The notes under the pieces were generated by a model. The model saw only the letters and a program-made list of their open reading frames with translations. It was not told where the DNA came from and did no database searches. Shown here in pieces: positions 49,516 to 57,850 of a stretch of 63,724 nucleotides of DNA (position 1 is the first letter of the stretch; every line of letters begins with the position of its first letter). The stretch is from Acetobacteraceae bacterium (lineage in GTDB: Bacteria; Pseudomonadota; Alphaproteobacteria; Acetobacterales; Acetobacteraceae), in contig CANBNK010000017.1 in the NCBI GenBank assembly GCA_947371015.1, positions 1 through 63,724 of the forward strand. The letters are read 5' to 3'. A program made the position numbers and the translations under genes.

Positions 49516-51171
49516 ATGCCCCTGGACCACAATGCCCCGGCTAGGCCGGAAGGCTTCCGCTACAGCCCGATGTTCCCGCTGGGCGAGGACGCCACCCGCT
49601 ATCGCAAGCTGGACATCGCCGGCGTTTCCACCATGCAGGTGGATGGCGAGACCGTGCTGAAGGTTTCGCCCAAGGCGCTGGAGGAACTGGCGTTCCAGGC
49701 CTGCAAGGATGTCTCCCACCTGCTGCGCCCGGCGCATCTGGAGCAACTCGCAAAAATCCTGCAGGACCCCGAGGCTTCGGCGAATGACCGCTTCGTCGCG
49801 CTGGACCTGCTGAAGAACGCCAGCATCGCCGCCGGCGGCAAGCTGCCGATGTGCCAGGACACCGGCACCGCCATCGTCTTCGGCAAGAAGGGCCAGCGCG
49901 TCTGGGTGCAGGGCGACGAGGAGGAGGCGCTGAGCTACGGCGTCCACCGCACCTATACCGAGACCAACCTGCGCTATTCGCAGATGGCGCCGCTCTCGAT
50001 GTTCGAGGAAGTGAACACCGGCAACAACCTGCCGGTGGATTTCTCCATCATGGCGCAGCCCGGCGAACACCATGCCGACGAGCTGCACCTGATGTTCGTG
50101 TTGAAGGGCGGCGGCAGCGCCAACAAGACCTTCCTGTACCAGCAGACCCGCGCGGTGCTGAACAAGCCGAAGCTGCTCGCCTTCATCGAGGAGAAGGTGA
50201 AGACGCTGGGCACCTCCGCCTGCCCGCCCTACCACCTGGCCATCGTCATCGGCGGCACCTCGGCCGAGACCAACCTGAAGGCGGTGAAGCTGGCCAGCAC
50301 CAAGTGGCTGGATGCGCTGCCGACCAGCGGCGACAAGTCCGGCCACGCCTTCCGCGACCCGGCGCTGGAAGCGGACGTCCATAAGCTGACGCAGAACCTC
50401 GGCATCGGCGCGCAGTTCGGCGGCAAGTATTTTTGCCACGACGTGCGCGTGGTGCGGCTGCCGCGGCATGGCGCCTCGCTGCCCATCGGTATCGGCGTTT
50501 CTTGCTCGGCGGACCGGCAGATCAAGGCGAAGATCACCCCGGAAGGCGTGTTCCTGGAGGACCTGGAGCACGACCCCGCCCGCTTCCTGCCGGAAGCCAC
50601 CGACGACATCCTCGGCGGCGACGTGGTCAACATCGACCTGAACCAGCCGATGGACGCCATTCGCGCCACGCTGTCGCGCTACCCGGTGAAGACCCGCGTT
50701 TCGCTGACCGGCACGATGGTGGTGGCGCGCGACATCGCCCACGCCAAGCTGCAGGAAAGGCTGGATGCCGGCCTCGGCCTGCCCGACTACATGAAGAACC
50801 ACCCGGTCTATTACGCCGGCCCGGCGAAGACGCCGGACGGCATGGCCACCGGCAGCTTCGGCCCGACCACGGCTGGCCGCATGGACAGCTATGTGGAAGC
50901 CTTGCAGAAGGCCGGCGGCAGCATGGTGATGCTGGCCAAGGGCAACCGCAGCAAGGCGGTGCTGAACGCCTGCAAGAGCTATGGCGGCTTCTACCTGGGC
51001 AGCGTCGGTGGCCCGGCGGCGCGCCTGGCGCAGGACTGCATCAAGAAGGTCGAAGTGCTGGAATACCCCGAGCTTGGGATGGAGGCGATCTGGCGGATCG
51101 AGGTCGTGGACTTCCCGGCGTTCATCGTGATGGATGACAAGGGGAATGATTTCTACGAGGGGCTGGAATAA
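49516..51171 (+). CDS. Class I (iron-sulphur) fumarate hydratase
   Basis: A 551-residue two-domain fumarase using an oxygen-sensitive [4Fe-4S] cluster to interconvert fumarate and malate. Cluster cysteines: [19 protein letters not shown] (near residue 114), [11 protein letters not shown] (near 311) and [11 protein letters not shown] (near 331). The C-terminal beta domain has [20 protein letters not shown] and the NRSKAV.NACK stretch. It has the FumA/FumB-like length of the fused form. The start at 49516 follows AGCGGAGACC. The hairpin at 49453 precedes it. A RidA gene follows 5 bases later. A class II fumarase is 2.9 kb downstream. Confidence 0.95.
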   Translation: MPLDHNAPARPEGFRYSPMFPLGEDATRYRKLDIAGVSTMQVDGETVLKVSPKALEELAFQACKDVSHLLRPAHLEQLAKILQDPEASANDRFVALDLLKNASIAAGGKLPMCQDTGTAIVFGKKGQRVWVQGDEEEALSYGVHRTYTETNLRYSQMAPLSMFEEVNTGNNLPVDFSIMAQPGEHHADELHLMFVLKGGGSANKTFLYQQTRAVLNKPKLLAFIEEKVKTLGTSACPPYHLAIVIGGTSAETNLKAVKLASTKWLDALPTSGDKSGHAFRDPALEADVHKLTQNLGIGAQFGGKYFCHDVRVVRLPRHGASLPIGIGVSCSADRQIKAKITPEGVFLEDLEHDPARFLPEATDDILGGDVVNIDLNQPMDAIRATLSRYPVKTRVSLTGTMVVARDIAHAKLQERLDAGLGLPDYMKNHPVYYAGPAKTPDGMATGSFGPTTAGRMDSYVEALQKAGGSMVMLAKGNRSKAVLNACKSYGGFYLGSVGGPAARLAQDCIKKVEVLEYPELGMEAIWRIEVVDFPAFIVMDDKGNDFYEGLE

Positions 51172-51176
51172 CCCTC

Positions 51177-51563
51177 ATGCGGAAACTCATCTCCTCCGGC
51201 TCGAAGTTCGAGGAAGAAATCGGCTATTCCCGCGCCGTGGTGGATGGCGACTACGTCTTCGTCTCCGGCACCACCGGCTACGACTACGCCAGCATGACCC
51301 TGGCCCAAGGCGTGGTGGCACAGGCAGACCAGACGTTCCGCAACATCGCGGATGCGCTGGCCAAGGCCGGCACCAGCCTGGACCACGTGGTCCGCGCCAC
51401 CTTCATCCTGCCCAACCGCGCGGATTGGCAGTCCTGCTGGCCCGTTATCAAGCGCTACTTCGGCACGGCGCGCCCGGCCTCCACCCTGCTGATCGCCGGG
51501 TTGCAGTCGGAAGCCATGCTGATCGAAATCGAAGTGACCGCCCGCCTGCCAGCCACTGCCTGA
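51177..51563 (+). CDS. RidA (YjgF) family enamine/imine deaminase-like protein
   Basis: A 128-residue trimeric RidA/YjgF/TdcF-fold protein, which removes reactive enamines and 2-iminoacids in the cytoplasm. It has the opening strand RKLISSGSKFEEEIGYSRAV, VFVSGTTGYD (pocket Gly-Thr), and the last strands LLIAGLQSEAMLIEIEVTA. The archetypal active-site Arg of RidA is expected around residue 105, where this protein has Gly/Leu in LLIAGLQSEA; this suggests a divergent member. It follows the class I fumarase by 5 bases. A link to protecting FeS or PLP enzymes is inference. Confidence 0.87.
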   Translation: MRKLISSGSKFEEEIGYSRAVVDGDYVFVSGTTGYDYASMTLAQGVVAQADQTFRNIADALAKAGTSLDHVVRATFILPNRADWQSCWPVIKRYFGTARPASTLLIAGLQSEAMLIEIEVTARLPATA

Positions 51564-51620
51564 CCAAGCGCCACACGGCGCGGCAGCCCGGATCGGCCGG
51601 CCAGAAAAAGGACTGACCCC

Positions 51621-52019
51621 ATGCGCTTCGCCGTGGATCGCCTCGACCACCTGGTCATCAACTGCCGAGACGTGGAGACCATGGCCAGCTGGTACCAGCG
51701 CGTGCTGGGCATGGAACGCGAAACCTTCGGCAAGGCGCAGCGCACCGCGCTGAAGTTCGGCGGCCAGAAGATCAACCTGCGCCCCTTCGACTTCCCGGCG
51801 GAAGACTGGATCGCCGCGCGGGACTGCTCGCCGGGCACGCAGGACCTCTGCTTCGTCGTCACCGTCACCTCCGACCAGGTGGTGCACCACTTGCGCGACT
51901 GCGGCGTAGAGATCGCCGAAGGCCCAGTGGAAAAGACGGGGGCACTCGGCCAGATGACCAGCGTTTACACCCGCGACCCCGAAGGCAACCTCATCGAGGT
52001 GTCGTCCTACTCGGGTTAA
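51621..52019 (+). CDS. VOC-family metalloprotein
   Basis: A 132-residue glyoxalase-fold protein. VDRLDHLVINCRDVETMASWYQRVLGM has the first metal His, and TSVYTRDPEGNLIEVSSY the last Glu, so a metal site is likely. Relatives are annotated as lactoylglutathione lyase-like or virulence protein type VOC. It lies between RidA and fumC in the same orientation; spacing is 57 and 34 bases. Substrate not known. Confidence 0.8.
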   Translation: MRFAVDRLDHLVINCRDVETMASWYQRVLGMERETFGKAQRTALKFGGQKINLRPFDFPAEDWIAARDCSPGTQDLCFVVTVTSDQVVHHLRDCGVEIAEGPVEKTGALGQMTSVYTRDPEGNLIEVSSYSG

Positions 52020-52053
52020 CGCCCTCACTGTGCGGGCGCCGGAGGGACCACCG

Positions 52054-53451
52054 ATGACCCGTACCGAAACCGACTCGCTGGGCAGCATCGAGATCGCCGC
52101 CGACCGCTACTGGGGCCCGCAAACCGAGCGCGCCCGGCTGCTGTTCCGCATCGGCACGGAGCGGTTTCCGCTGGGCCTGATCCGCGCCGTCGGCCTGCAC
52201 AAATGGGCCTGCGCCGAGGCCAACCAGCGGCTCGGCGAATTGCCGCCCGACCTGGCCGCGCCGATCCAGCAGGCGGCACAGGAAATCGCCGACAACCTGC
52301 GCGACGCCGACTTCCCGCTGCCCGTCTGGCAGACCGGCAGCGGCACGCAGACCAACATGAACGCCAACGAGGTCATCGCCAACCGCGCCAATGAGCTGCT
52401 GGGCCAGCCGCTCGGCAGCCGCCGCCCGGTGCACCCAAACGACCACGTCAACCGCGGCCAGTCCTCCAACGACAACTTCCCGACCATGATGCACATCGCC
52501 GCCGCCGAGGCGGTGACACAGCGGCTGCTGCCGGCCCTGGCCACGCTGCACGCCGCACTGGCGGCACGCGCGACCGAATGGCAGCACATCATCAAGCTGG
52601 GACGCACGCATCTGATGGATGCGGTGCCGGTGACGCTTGGCCAGGAATTCGGCGCCTATGCCCGCCAGGTGGAACTGGGCCAGGACCGCCTGCGCAGCGC
52701 CCTGCCCCGGCTGCTCAGCGTGCCGCAGGGTGGCACCGCCGCCGGCACCGGGCTGAACCGCCACCGGGATTTCGACACGCTGTTCTGCGCCATCATCAGC
52801 CAGCGCACCGGCCTGGCCTTCACGCCCAACCCCAACAAGTTCGAGGGAATGGGCGCGCATGACGCCTTCGTCGAACTGCACGGCGTGTTCAACGTGCTGG
52901 CGGTCTCCCTGAACAAGATCGCCAACGACATCCGCCTGCTGGGCAGCGGCCCGCGCAGCGGTTTTGCCGAACTCACCATCCCGGCCGATGGCCTCTCGTC
53001 GTCCATCATGCCCGGCAAGACCAACCCGACGCAGTCGGAGGCGCTGACCATGGTCTGCGCCCAGGTGATGGGCAACAACACCACCGTGACAGTCGCCGGC
53101 GCGCAGGGCCATCTGGAGCTCAACGTGTTCAAGCCGGTCATCATCCAGGCCGTGCTGCAAAGCGCGGGGTTGCTGGCCGACGCCGCCGAGAGCTTCGCCA
53201 CCAACATGGTCACCAAGCTGGAACCCAACCTGGACCGCATCGCCGAGAACCTGGCGAAGTCGCTGATGCTGGTGACCGCGCTGAATCCGCGCATCGGCTA
53301 CGACAAGGCGGTGCAGATCGGCAAGAAGGCGCTGGCCGAGAACCTGACGCTGAAGGACGCCGCGGCGCAGCTCGGCTACGTCGCGCCGGCGGACTTCGAC
53401 CAATGGGTGCGCCCGGCCGAGATGGTCCACCCCGGCGCGTCACTGGAATGA
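52054..53451 (+). CDS. fumC: Class II fumarate hydratase FumC
   Basis: A 465-residue oxygen-stable fumarase, converting fumarate to L-malate in the TCA cycle. The signature SSSIMPGKTNPTQSEA near residue 319 covers the flexible catalytic loop. TGSGTQTNMNANEVIANRA and HPNDHVNRGQSSNDNFPT are conserved substrate-binding stretches, and GRTHLMDAVPVTLGQE the third. The start at 52054 has a GGAGGGA ribosome site. It is coupled by ATGA to a ribbon-helix-helix gene. Having a class I enzyme just upstream gives this locus both oxygen-sensitive and resistant forms. Confidence 0.96.
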   Translation: MTRTETDSLGSIEIAADRYWGPQTERARLLFRIGTERFPLGLIRAVGLHKWACAEANQRLGELPPDLAAPIQQAAQEIADNLRDADFPLPVWQTGSGTQTNMNANEVIANRANELLGQPLGSRRPVHPNDHVNRGQSSNDNFPTMMHIAAAEAVTQRLLPALATLHAALAARATEWQHIIKLGRTHLMDAVPVTLGQEFGAYARQVELGQDRLRSALPRLLSVPQGGTAAGTGLNRHRDFDTLFCAIISQRTGLAFTPNPNKFEGMGAHDAFVELHGVFNVLAVSLNKIANDIRLLGSGPRSGFAELTIPADGLSSSIMPGKTNPTQSEALTMVCAQVMGNNTTVTVAGAQGHLELNVFKPVIIQAVLQSAGLLADAAESFATNMVTKLEPNLDRIAENLAKSLMLVTALNPRIGYDKAVQIGKKALAENLTLKDAAAQLGYVAPADFDQWVRPAEMVHPGASLE

Positions 53452-53666
53452 GGCACCTGCACAAGCGCAGCTTCTCGCTGGGCGGGCACCGCACCAGCGT
53501 GGCGCTGGAACCGGCCTTCTGGGCCGCGCTGGAAGCCCTGGCCCAGCGCCGCGTGGTCAGCCTCTCAGCGCTGGTGGCGCAGGTGGACGCCGACCGCGCC
53601 GACCCCAGCCTGCCGCTGGCCAGCGCGTTGCGCGTGCTGGCGCTGCGGGAGGCCGCAGCCGGCTAA
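53448..53666 (+). CDS. Ribbon-helix-helix domain protein
   Basis: A 72-residue protein with an RHH_4-like fold: strand KRSFSLGGHRTSVALEPAFW, then helices ALEALAQRRVVSLSALVAQV and a C-terminal helix. Members are probable DNA-binding dimers, commonly found just after fumC in Alphaproteobacteria. ATGA overlap with fumC implies coupling. The stop (TAA) interlocks with the TAG of the convergent Bug gene at 53663-53666. Target unknown. Confidence 0.78.
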   Translation: MRHLHKRSFSLGGHRTSVALEPAFWAALEALAQRRVVSLSALVAQVDADRADPSLPLASALRVLALREAAAG

Positions 53667-54628
53667 ACCACCTCCACCTTCGCCGCCCGCGCAATATCGC
53701 CCCACTTGGTCCGCTCGGCCTGCATGAAGGCGAGTTGCGCCGCCGGCGTCATCGCCTGCGTCGCCGCGCCGTTCTCCCGCAGGCGGCCGGTGTATTCCTC
53801 CTCCAGCGCCACGCGATTGATCGCCGCGTTCAGCCGCTGGATGATCTCGGGCGGCGTCGCCTTCGGCGCCATGAAGGCGTACCAGGCCACGTAGTCGGTC
53901 TGGTCCAGGCCAAGCTCGATCGCGGTCGGAATTTCCGGCGCGCGCGGCGAGCGTGCCCGCGAGGTCAACGCCAAGGGCCGCAGCCGGCCGCCGCTGATAT
54001 GCCCCCAACCGGCGCCCAGGCTGTCCACCATCACCGGCACGCGGCCGGCCACCACGTCCAGCTGCGCCGGCGGCGTGCCGCGATACGGCACCGCCGGAAT
54101 GTCCAGCCCGTGCCGCAGCTTGAAGCCCTCCACGATCAGGTGGTTGATGGTGCCGGCGCTGGGCAACGCATAGTCCAGCTTGCCCGGCTGCGCCTTCGCC
54201 TGCGCCACCAACTCGGCCAGCGTCTTTGGCCCGGTCTCCGGGTTCGCCACCCATACCATCGGCGAGGTGACGCAGCAGGCCACGGCGGCCAGGTCGTCCA
54301 CCGGGTCCAGCGGCATGCCGCGATAGACGCTGACATTGATGGAAAGCGAGCCCACGGCCGCGAACAGCAGCGTCGTGCCATCCGGCGTGGCGCGCTGCAC
54401 TTCCTGCATGCCGATATTGCCGTTGGCGCCGGGCCTGTTTTCGATCACGACCGGCACGCCGAAGATCTCGGACAAACGCGGTGTCATCAGCCGCGCGTAA
54501 TTGTCGAAGCCACCAGTAACGGAGGGCACGATGATCCGCACCGGGCGCCCGGGCCAGCCCTGGGCACGGGCATGCAACGCAGGCAAGGCAAGCGCAGCGC
54601 CCAGCAGGGTGCGACGAGCAGTAGTCAT
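53663..54628 (-). CDS. Bug/TctC-family periplasmic solute-binding protein
   Basis: A 321-residue exported binding protein with a signal peptide (RRTLLGAALALPALHARAQ) and Bug signature stretches: VRIIVPSVTGGFDNYARL (with SVTGG instead of the more common FAPGG), VVIENRPGANGNIGMQEV and KLDYALPSAGTINHLIVEGF. The substitution in the first loop suggests a different ligand from the other two Bug proteins here. It appears monocistronic, bounded by a hairpin upstream and the interlocked stop downstream. No transport partners are adjacent. Confidence 0.9.
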   Translation of the reverse strand: MTTARRTLLGAALALPALHARAQGWPGRPVRIIVPSVTGGFDNYARLMTPRLSEIFGVPVVIENRPGANGNIGMQEVQRATPDGTTLLFAAVGSLSINVSVYRGMPLDPVDDLAAVACCVTSPMVWVANPETGPKTLAELVAQAKAQPGKLDYALPSAGTINHLIVEGFKLRHGLDIPAVPYRGTPPAQLDVVAGRVPVMVDSLGAGWGHISGGRLRPLALTSRARSPRAPEIPTAIELGLDQTDYVAWYAFMAPKATPPEIIQRLNAAINRVALEEEYTGRLRENGAATQAMTPAAQLAFMQAERTKWGDIARAAKVEVV

Positions 54629-54664
54629 GAAAATCCTCGGGTGTTGGTTGGCGCGGACCCTAGC

Positions 54665-54691
54665 GGCGGTTGCCCGGTCGGGGCAACCGCC
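54665..54691 (-). terminator. Perfect 11-bp hairpin after the chemoreceptor gene
   Basis: GGCGGTTGCCC (54665-54675), loop GGTCG, GGGCAACCGCC (54681-54691), 15 bases past the chemoreceptor stop on the minus strand and before the Bug gene start. There is no U tract. Confidence 0.6.
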
Positions 54692-54705
54692 TGCCAGCGC
54701 CAGCC

Positions 54706-57021
54706 CTACGCCCGGCGAATCGTCGCCAGGAATGCCCCGGCGCGGCTACGCAGCGCGTCGGCATGGCCGGAAAGGTCGGTCGCAGCGCCGAGCAGCGAGC
54801 CGGATGCCTCCCCAGTTTCGCCCGCGGCGCGGCGCACATCCTCAATCCGCCGCGTCACCGCGCCGGTACCATCCGCCACCTGGGTTGCGCTGCGGGCAAT
54901 CTCGCGCGTGGCGCTGCCCTGCTGTTCCACCGCGGCGGCGATCGCGCTGGTCACCTGGTTCATCCGCTCAATCGTACCGCCGATGTTGCGCAGCGCCTCC
55001 ACCGCCTTGGCCGTGGTGGTCTGCACGCTGCCGATCTGCTGGCTGATCTCCTCGGTCGCCTTGGCGGTCTGGTTGGCCAGCGTCTTCACCTCGCTCGCCA
55101 CCACCGCGAAGCCCTTGCCGGCTTCGCCCGCCCGCGCCGCTTCGATGGTCGCGTTCAGCGCCAACAGGTTGGTCTGGCCGGCGATATCGCCGATCAGCCG
55201 CACCACATCGCCGATGCGCGATGCCGCCAGCGCCAGCCCCTGCACGGTGGCATCGGTGGCACGCGCCGCTTCCGCCGCCTCCCGCGCCACCGCGGCACCT
55301 TCCGCTGCCTGACGGGTGATCTCGGCGACGCTGCTGGCGAGTTCCTCGGCACTGGCCGCCACCGCCTGCACGTCGGCGCCGGCGGCCTGGCTGACCTGCG
55401 CCACCGCATCGGCTTCGCGCCCGCTGGTCTCGGCCGCGCCGGACAGCGCGCGCGCCGCCTGCTGCACCTGGCTGGCGGCGGCGGCCACGGCTTCCACCAC
55501 GCCACCGACATCGGCCTCGAAGGCGTCGGCCATGCGGGCCTGCGCCGTCGCCAGCTTCCACACCAGCATCGGCGCCACATAGGTGCCGGCGCTGTCGCGG
55601 ATGGCAGAGATCGCCAGGTCGATGACCTCGCCGCCCAGCGCCATGCGGCTGTTGTGCGGCAGGTTGGCCGGGTCGCTCAACAGCGCACGGAAGCGTTCGG
55701 GGTCCTTGTGGAAGATGTCGATGCTCTGGCCGATGATCTGGTCCACCGGCACCGGCAAGGCATGGCCGATGCGCGCCAGCACGTCCTTGTTGGCGGCGTT
55801 CAGGTAGCCAATCCGGAAGCTGTCATGCGGGTCGGCGGTCATCACGCCCACCGGCAGTTGCTCCAGCATCTGCTGCTGGGCAAAGGCGTTCCGCACCGTG
55901 CCACGCAGCCGCTCCAACGCCTCGGCGATCTGGCCGATCTCGTCGCGCCGGCCCCGATCCGGCACCGGGTCGTTCGCATGGCCATCGGCAATGGCGCCGA
56001 CCGCGCCCGCCAGCCGCTGCAACGGCTGGCCGATGGCGCGCGCGGTGAACCAACCCGACAGCACCAGCACCAGCGCCACGCCGGCGCCGATATACTGCAC
56101 CGCGCTGTACACCGCATCCGCCGCCGCTTCCGCCGCCGCCTGCTGCTGCCCGGCCGAGGTCGCCAGCGCCTGCACCGCGCCGCCCAGTGCCGCCAGCAGC
56201 CGCTCCCGCGCCGGGTCGGCCTTGTCGTTGCGCACCGCCAGCAACTGCTCGGCCGCCTTCAGTACGTCGTCCGCGGCCTGGGACAGCCCATCGGCGGCCA
56301 CCTGCAACCGGCGCATATCCTGCTCCATGCCGCCCCGCGCCGCTGAGACCAGCGCGCGCAGATGCACTCGCTGCTGCGCCGCCGCACGCCGCACCCGCCG
56401 CGCCTGGCTGTCATCGCTGGTGGCAAGGTAGCGCTGGGTAGCGATGCGCACATCGTTGACCGCGCCATGGAAGGTCATCAGCCGAGCGCGGGTTTCCTCA
56501 CGCTGCTCGGCGGTGACGTCGAACTCAAGGTTGGCGCCAACGGCCTCGAAGGCCTGGTCGTAATCGGCCATCAGCGGGTAGAGCCGCCGGTCGCGGGCTT
56601 CCAGCAGTTGCCCGCGCAGGGTGGTGGCTTCGTGCGTCGCGCCGGTCATTTCAGCCAGCGCGCCGGCGGCGGTGTCCAGCTGCCCGCGGACCGTGGTGGC
56701 CCCCGGCATGGCCTGCAAGGCCGTCAGCTTCTCCCGCAGACCCTCGGCGCCAGCATCGGCGGCAGTGGTCAGCGTGGCCAGCGATTCCGTGGTCTGCGCA
56801 GCCAGGGCGTCGCGCATCTGCAGGCCGGCCCCCAGCGCCATGACGCTGGCATCCAACGCCCCGCGCTGGGCCGCCACCGCCTGTTCGGCCGCGTCGCGCT
56901 GGTCGGCCGCGCCAGCCAATTCCCCGCTGACCAGGACGACAAGCATCGTCAGCATCAGGATCGCCAGGCTGGCACTCGCTGCCAACTTTCGACCCACCGA
57001 CAAATTCTGGAAAAACCGCAT
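54706..57021 (-). CDS. Methyl-accepting chemotaxis protein with HAMP and PAS domains
   Basis: A 771-residue chemoreceptor: TM1 at residues ~13-33, a helical periplasmic sensor (~35-300) rich in Ala and Gln, TM2 at ~308-328, HAMP to ~380, a PAS domain (~385-490, MLEQLPVGVMTADPHDS then GYLNAANKDVL) and the MCP signalling hairpin to the end, with tip GDIAGQTNLLALNATIEAAR and AGKGFAVVASEVKTLA. The PAS domain after the HAMP indicates a cytoplasmic sensor as well. No che genes are adjacent. Ligands unknown. Confidence 0.94.
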   Translation of the reverse strand: MRFFQNLSVGRKLAASASLAILMLTMLVVLVSGELAGAADQRDAAEQAVAAQRGALDASVMALGAGLQMRDALAAQTTESLATLTTAADAGAEGLREKLTALQAMPGATTVRGQLDTAAGALAEMTGATHEATTLRGQLLEARDRRLYPLMADYDQAFEAVGANLEFDVTAEQREETRARLMTFHGAVNDVRIATQRYLATSDDSQARRVRRAAAQQRVHLRALVSAARGGMEQDMRRLQVAADGLSQAADDVLKAAEQLLAVRNDKADPARERLLAALGGAVQALATSAGQQQAAAEAAADAVYSAVQYIGAGVALVLVLSGWFTARAIGQPLQRLAGAVGAIADGHANDPVPDRGRRDEIGQIAEALERLRGTVRNAFAQQQMLEQLPVGVMTADPHDSFRIGYLNAANKDVLARIGHALPVPVDQIIGQSIDIFHKDPERFRALLSDPANLPHNSRMALGGEVIDLAISAIRDSAGTYVAPMLVWKLATAQARMADAFEADVGGVVEAVAAAASQVQQAARALSGAAETSGREADAVAQVSQAAGADVQAVAASAEELASSVAEITRQAAEGAAVAREAAEAARATDATVQGLALAASRIGDVVRLIGDIAGQTNLLALNATIEAARAGEAGKGFAVVASEVKTLANQTAKATEEISQQIGSVQTTTAKAVEALRNIGGTIERMNQVTSAIAAAVEQQGSATREIARSATQVADGTGAVTRRIEDVRRAAGETGEASGSLLGAATDLSGHADALRSRAGAFLATIRRA

Positions 57022-57177
57022 GGTGACCCTCCGCAGTGTCCAACCCTGCGCTCCCGTGGCTTAATCACTGGCAAACAGCGGTGAAAATTCCGCGTGGCAG
57101 GCAGCGCCATCCGGCGCGCCCCTCGACAGCCGCAGGCCCAGGCGCCACCTTGCCGCGATCTGCAACAGGACGCTCCC

Positions 57178-57819
57178 ATGCTCTTCGACTTTGACAAGCT
57201 GCCGGCCCGCGAACGCTACAAGCTGGCGGTTTCCTGCGTGGTGCCGCGGCCCATCGCCTGGGTGGTCAGCCAGGATCTGGAAGGCGTGGTCAACGCCGCG
57301 CCGTATTCCTTCTTCAACGTTTTCTCCGAGGACCCGCTGGTGCTGGCCATCGGCTGCGGCCCGGGCAAGCCGGGCGGCAAGGACACGCTGCGCAACATCA
57401 AGGCGCTGGGCCAGTTCGTGGTCTGCATGGTGCCGGAAGTGGCGGCCGAACAGATGAACGCCACCGCGGTCGATTTCGACAGCGGCGTCGATGAAGTGGC
57501 CGAGGCCGGCCTGACCGCCCTGCCCTCCACCAAGGTGAAGCCGCCGCGCATCGGCGAAAGCCCGGTGGCGATGGAGTGCGAGACCTACAAGCTGATCGAG
57601 ATCGGCCCGCATACCATGGTGCTGGGCAAGGTGCTGGCCATGCACATCCACGACGACTGCGTGATGGATGCCGAGAAGAACTACGTCGATACCGTGAAGC
57701 TCGGCCTGGTCGGCCGCATGCACGGCCGCGGCTGGTACGCCCGCACGACGGACCGCTTCGACATGCCGCGCATGACACCCGAGGAATGGGCCGCGAAAAA
57801 GGCCAAGGCCGCCGAATAA
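57178..57819 (+). CDS. Flavin reductase-like FMN-binding domain protein
   Basis: A 213-residue FMN-binding split-barrel protein of the flavin reductase-like family (FMN_red/HpaC relatives; also called DIM6/NTAB). Motifs: YKLAVSCVVPRPIAWVVSQD near residues 14-33, NAAPYSFFNVFSEDPLVLAIGC near 42-63, and DTLRNIKALGQFVVCMVPE near 72-90. The C-terminus has GRMHGRGWYARTTDRFDMPR. These proteins reduce flavin for monooxygenases or bind FMN themselves. It stands next to the convergent nasA gene, with a hairpin between stops, so a nitrate-pathway link is not implied. Confidence 0.87.
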   Translation: MLFDFDKLPARERYKLAVSCVVPRPIAWVVSQDLEGVVNAAPYSFFNVFSEDPLVLAIGCGPGKPGGKDTLRNIKALGQFVVCMVPEVAAEQMNATAVDFDSGVDEVAEAGLTALPSTKVKPPRIGESPVAMECETYKLIEIGPHTMVLGKVLAMHIHDDCVMDAEKNYVDTVKLGLVGRMHGRGWYARTTDRFDMPRMTPEEWAAKKAKAAE

Positions 57820-57832
57820 CCTGAATGGCCGG

Positions 57833-57850
57833 GCCGGCCTTCAGGCCGGC
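57833..57850. terminator. GC hairpin between convergent genes
   Basis: GCCGGCCT (57833-57840) and AGGCCGGC (57843-57850) around a TC turn. The right arm contains the NasA stop (57843-57841, minus strand). Confidence 0.5.
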
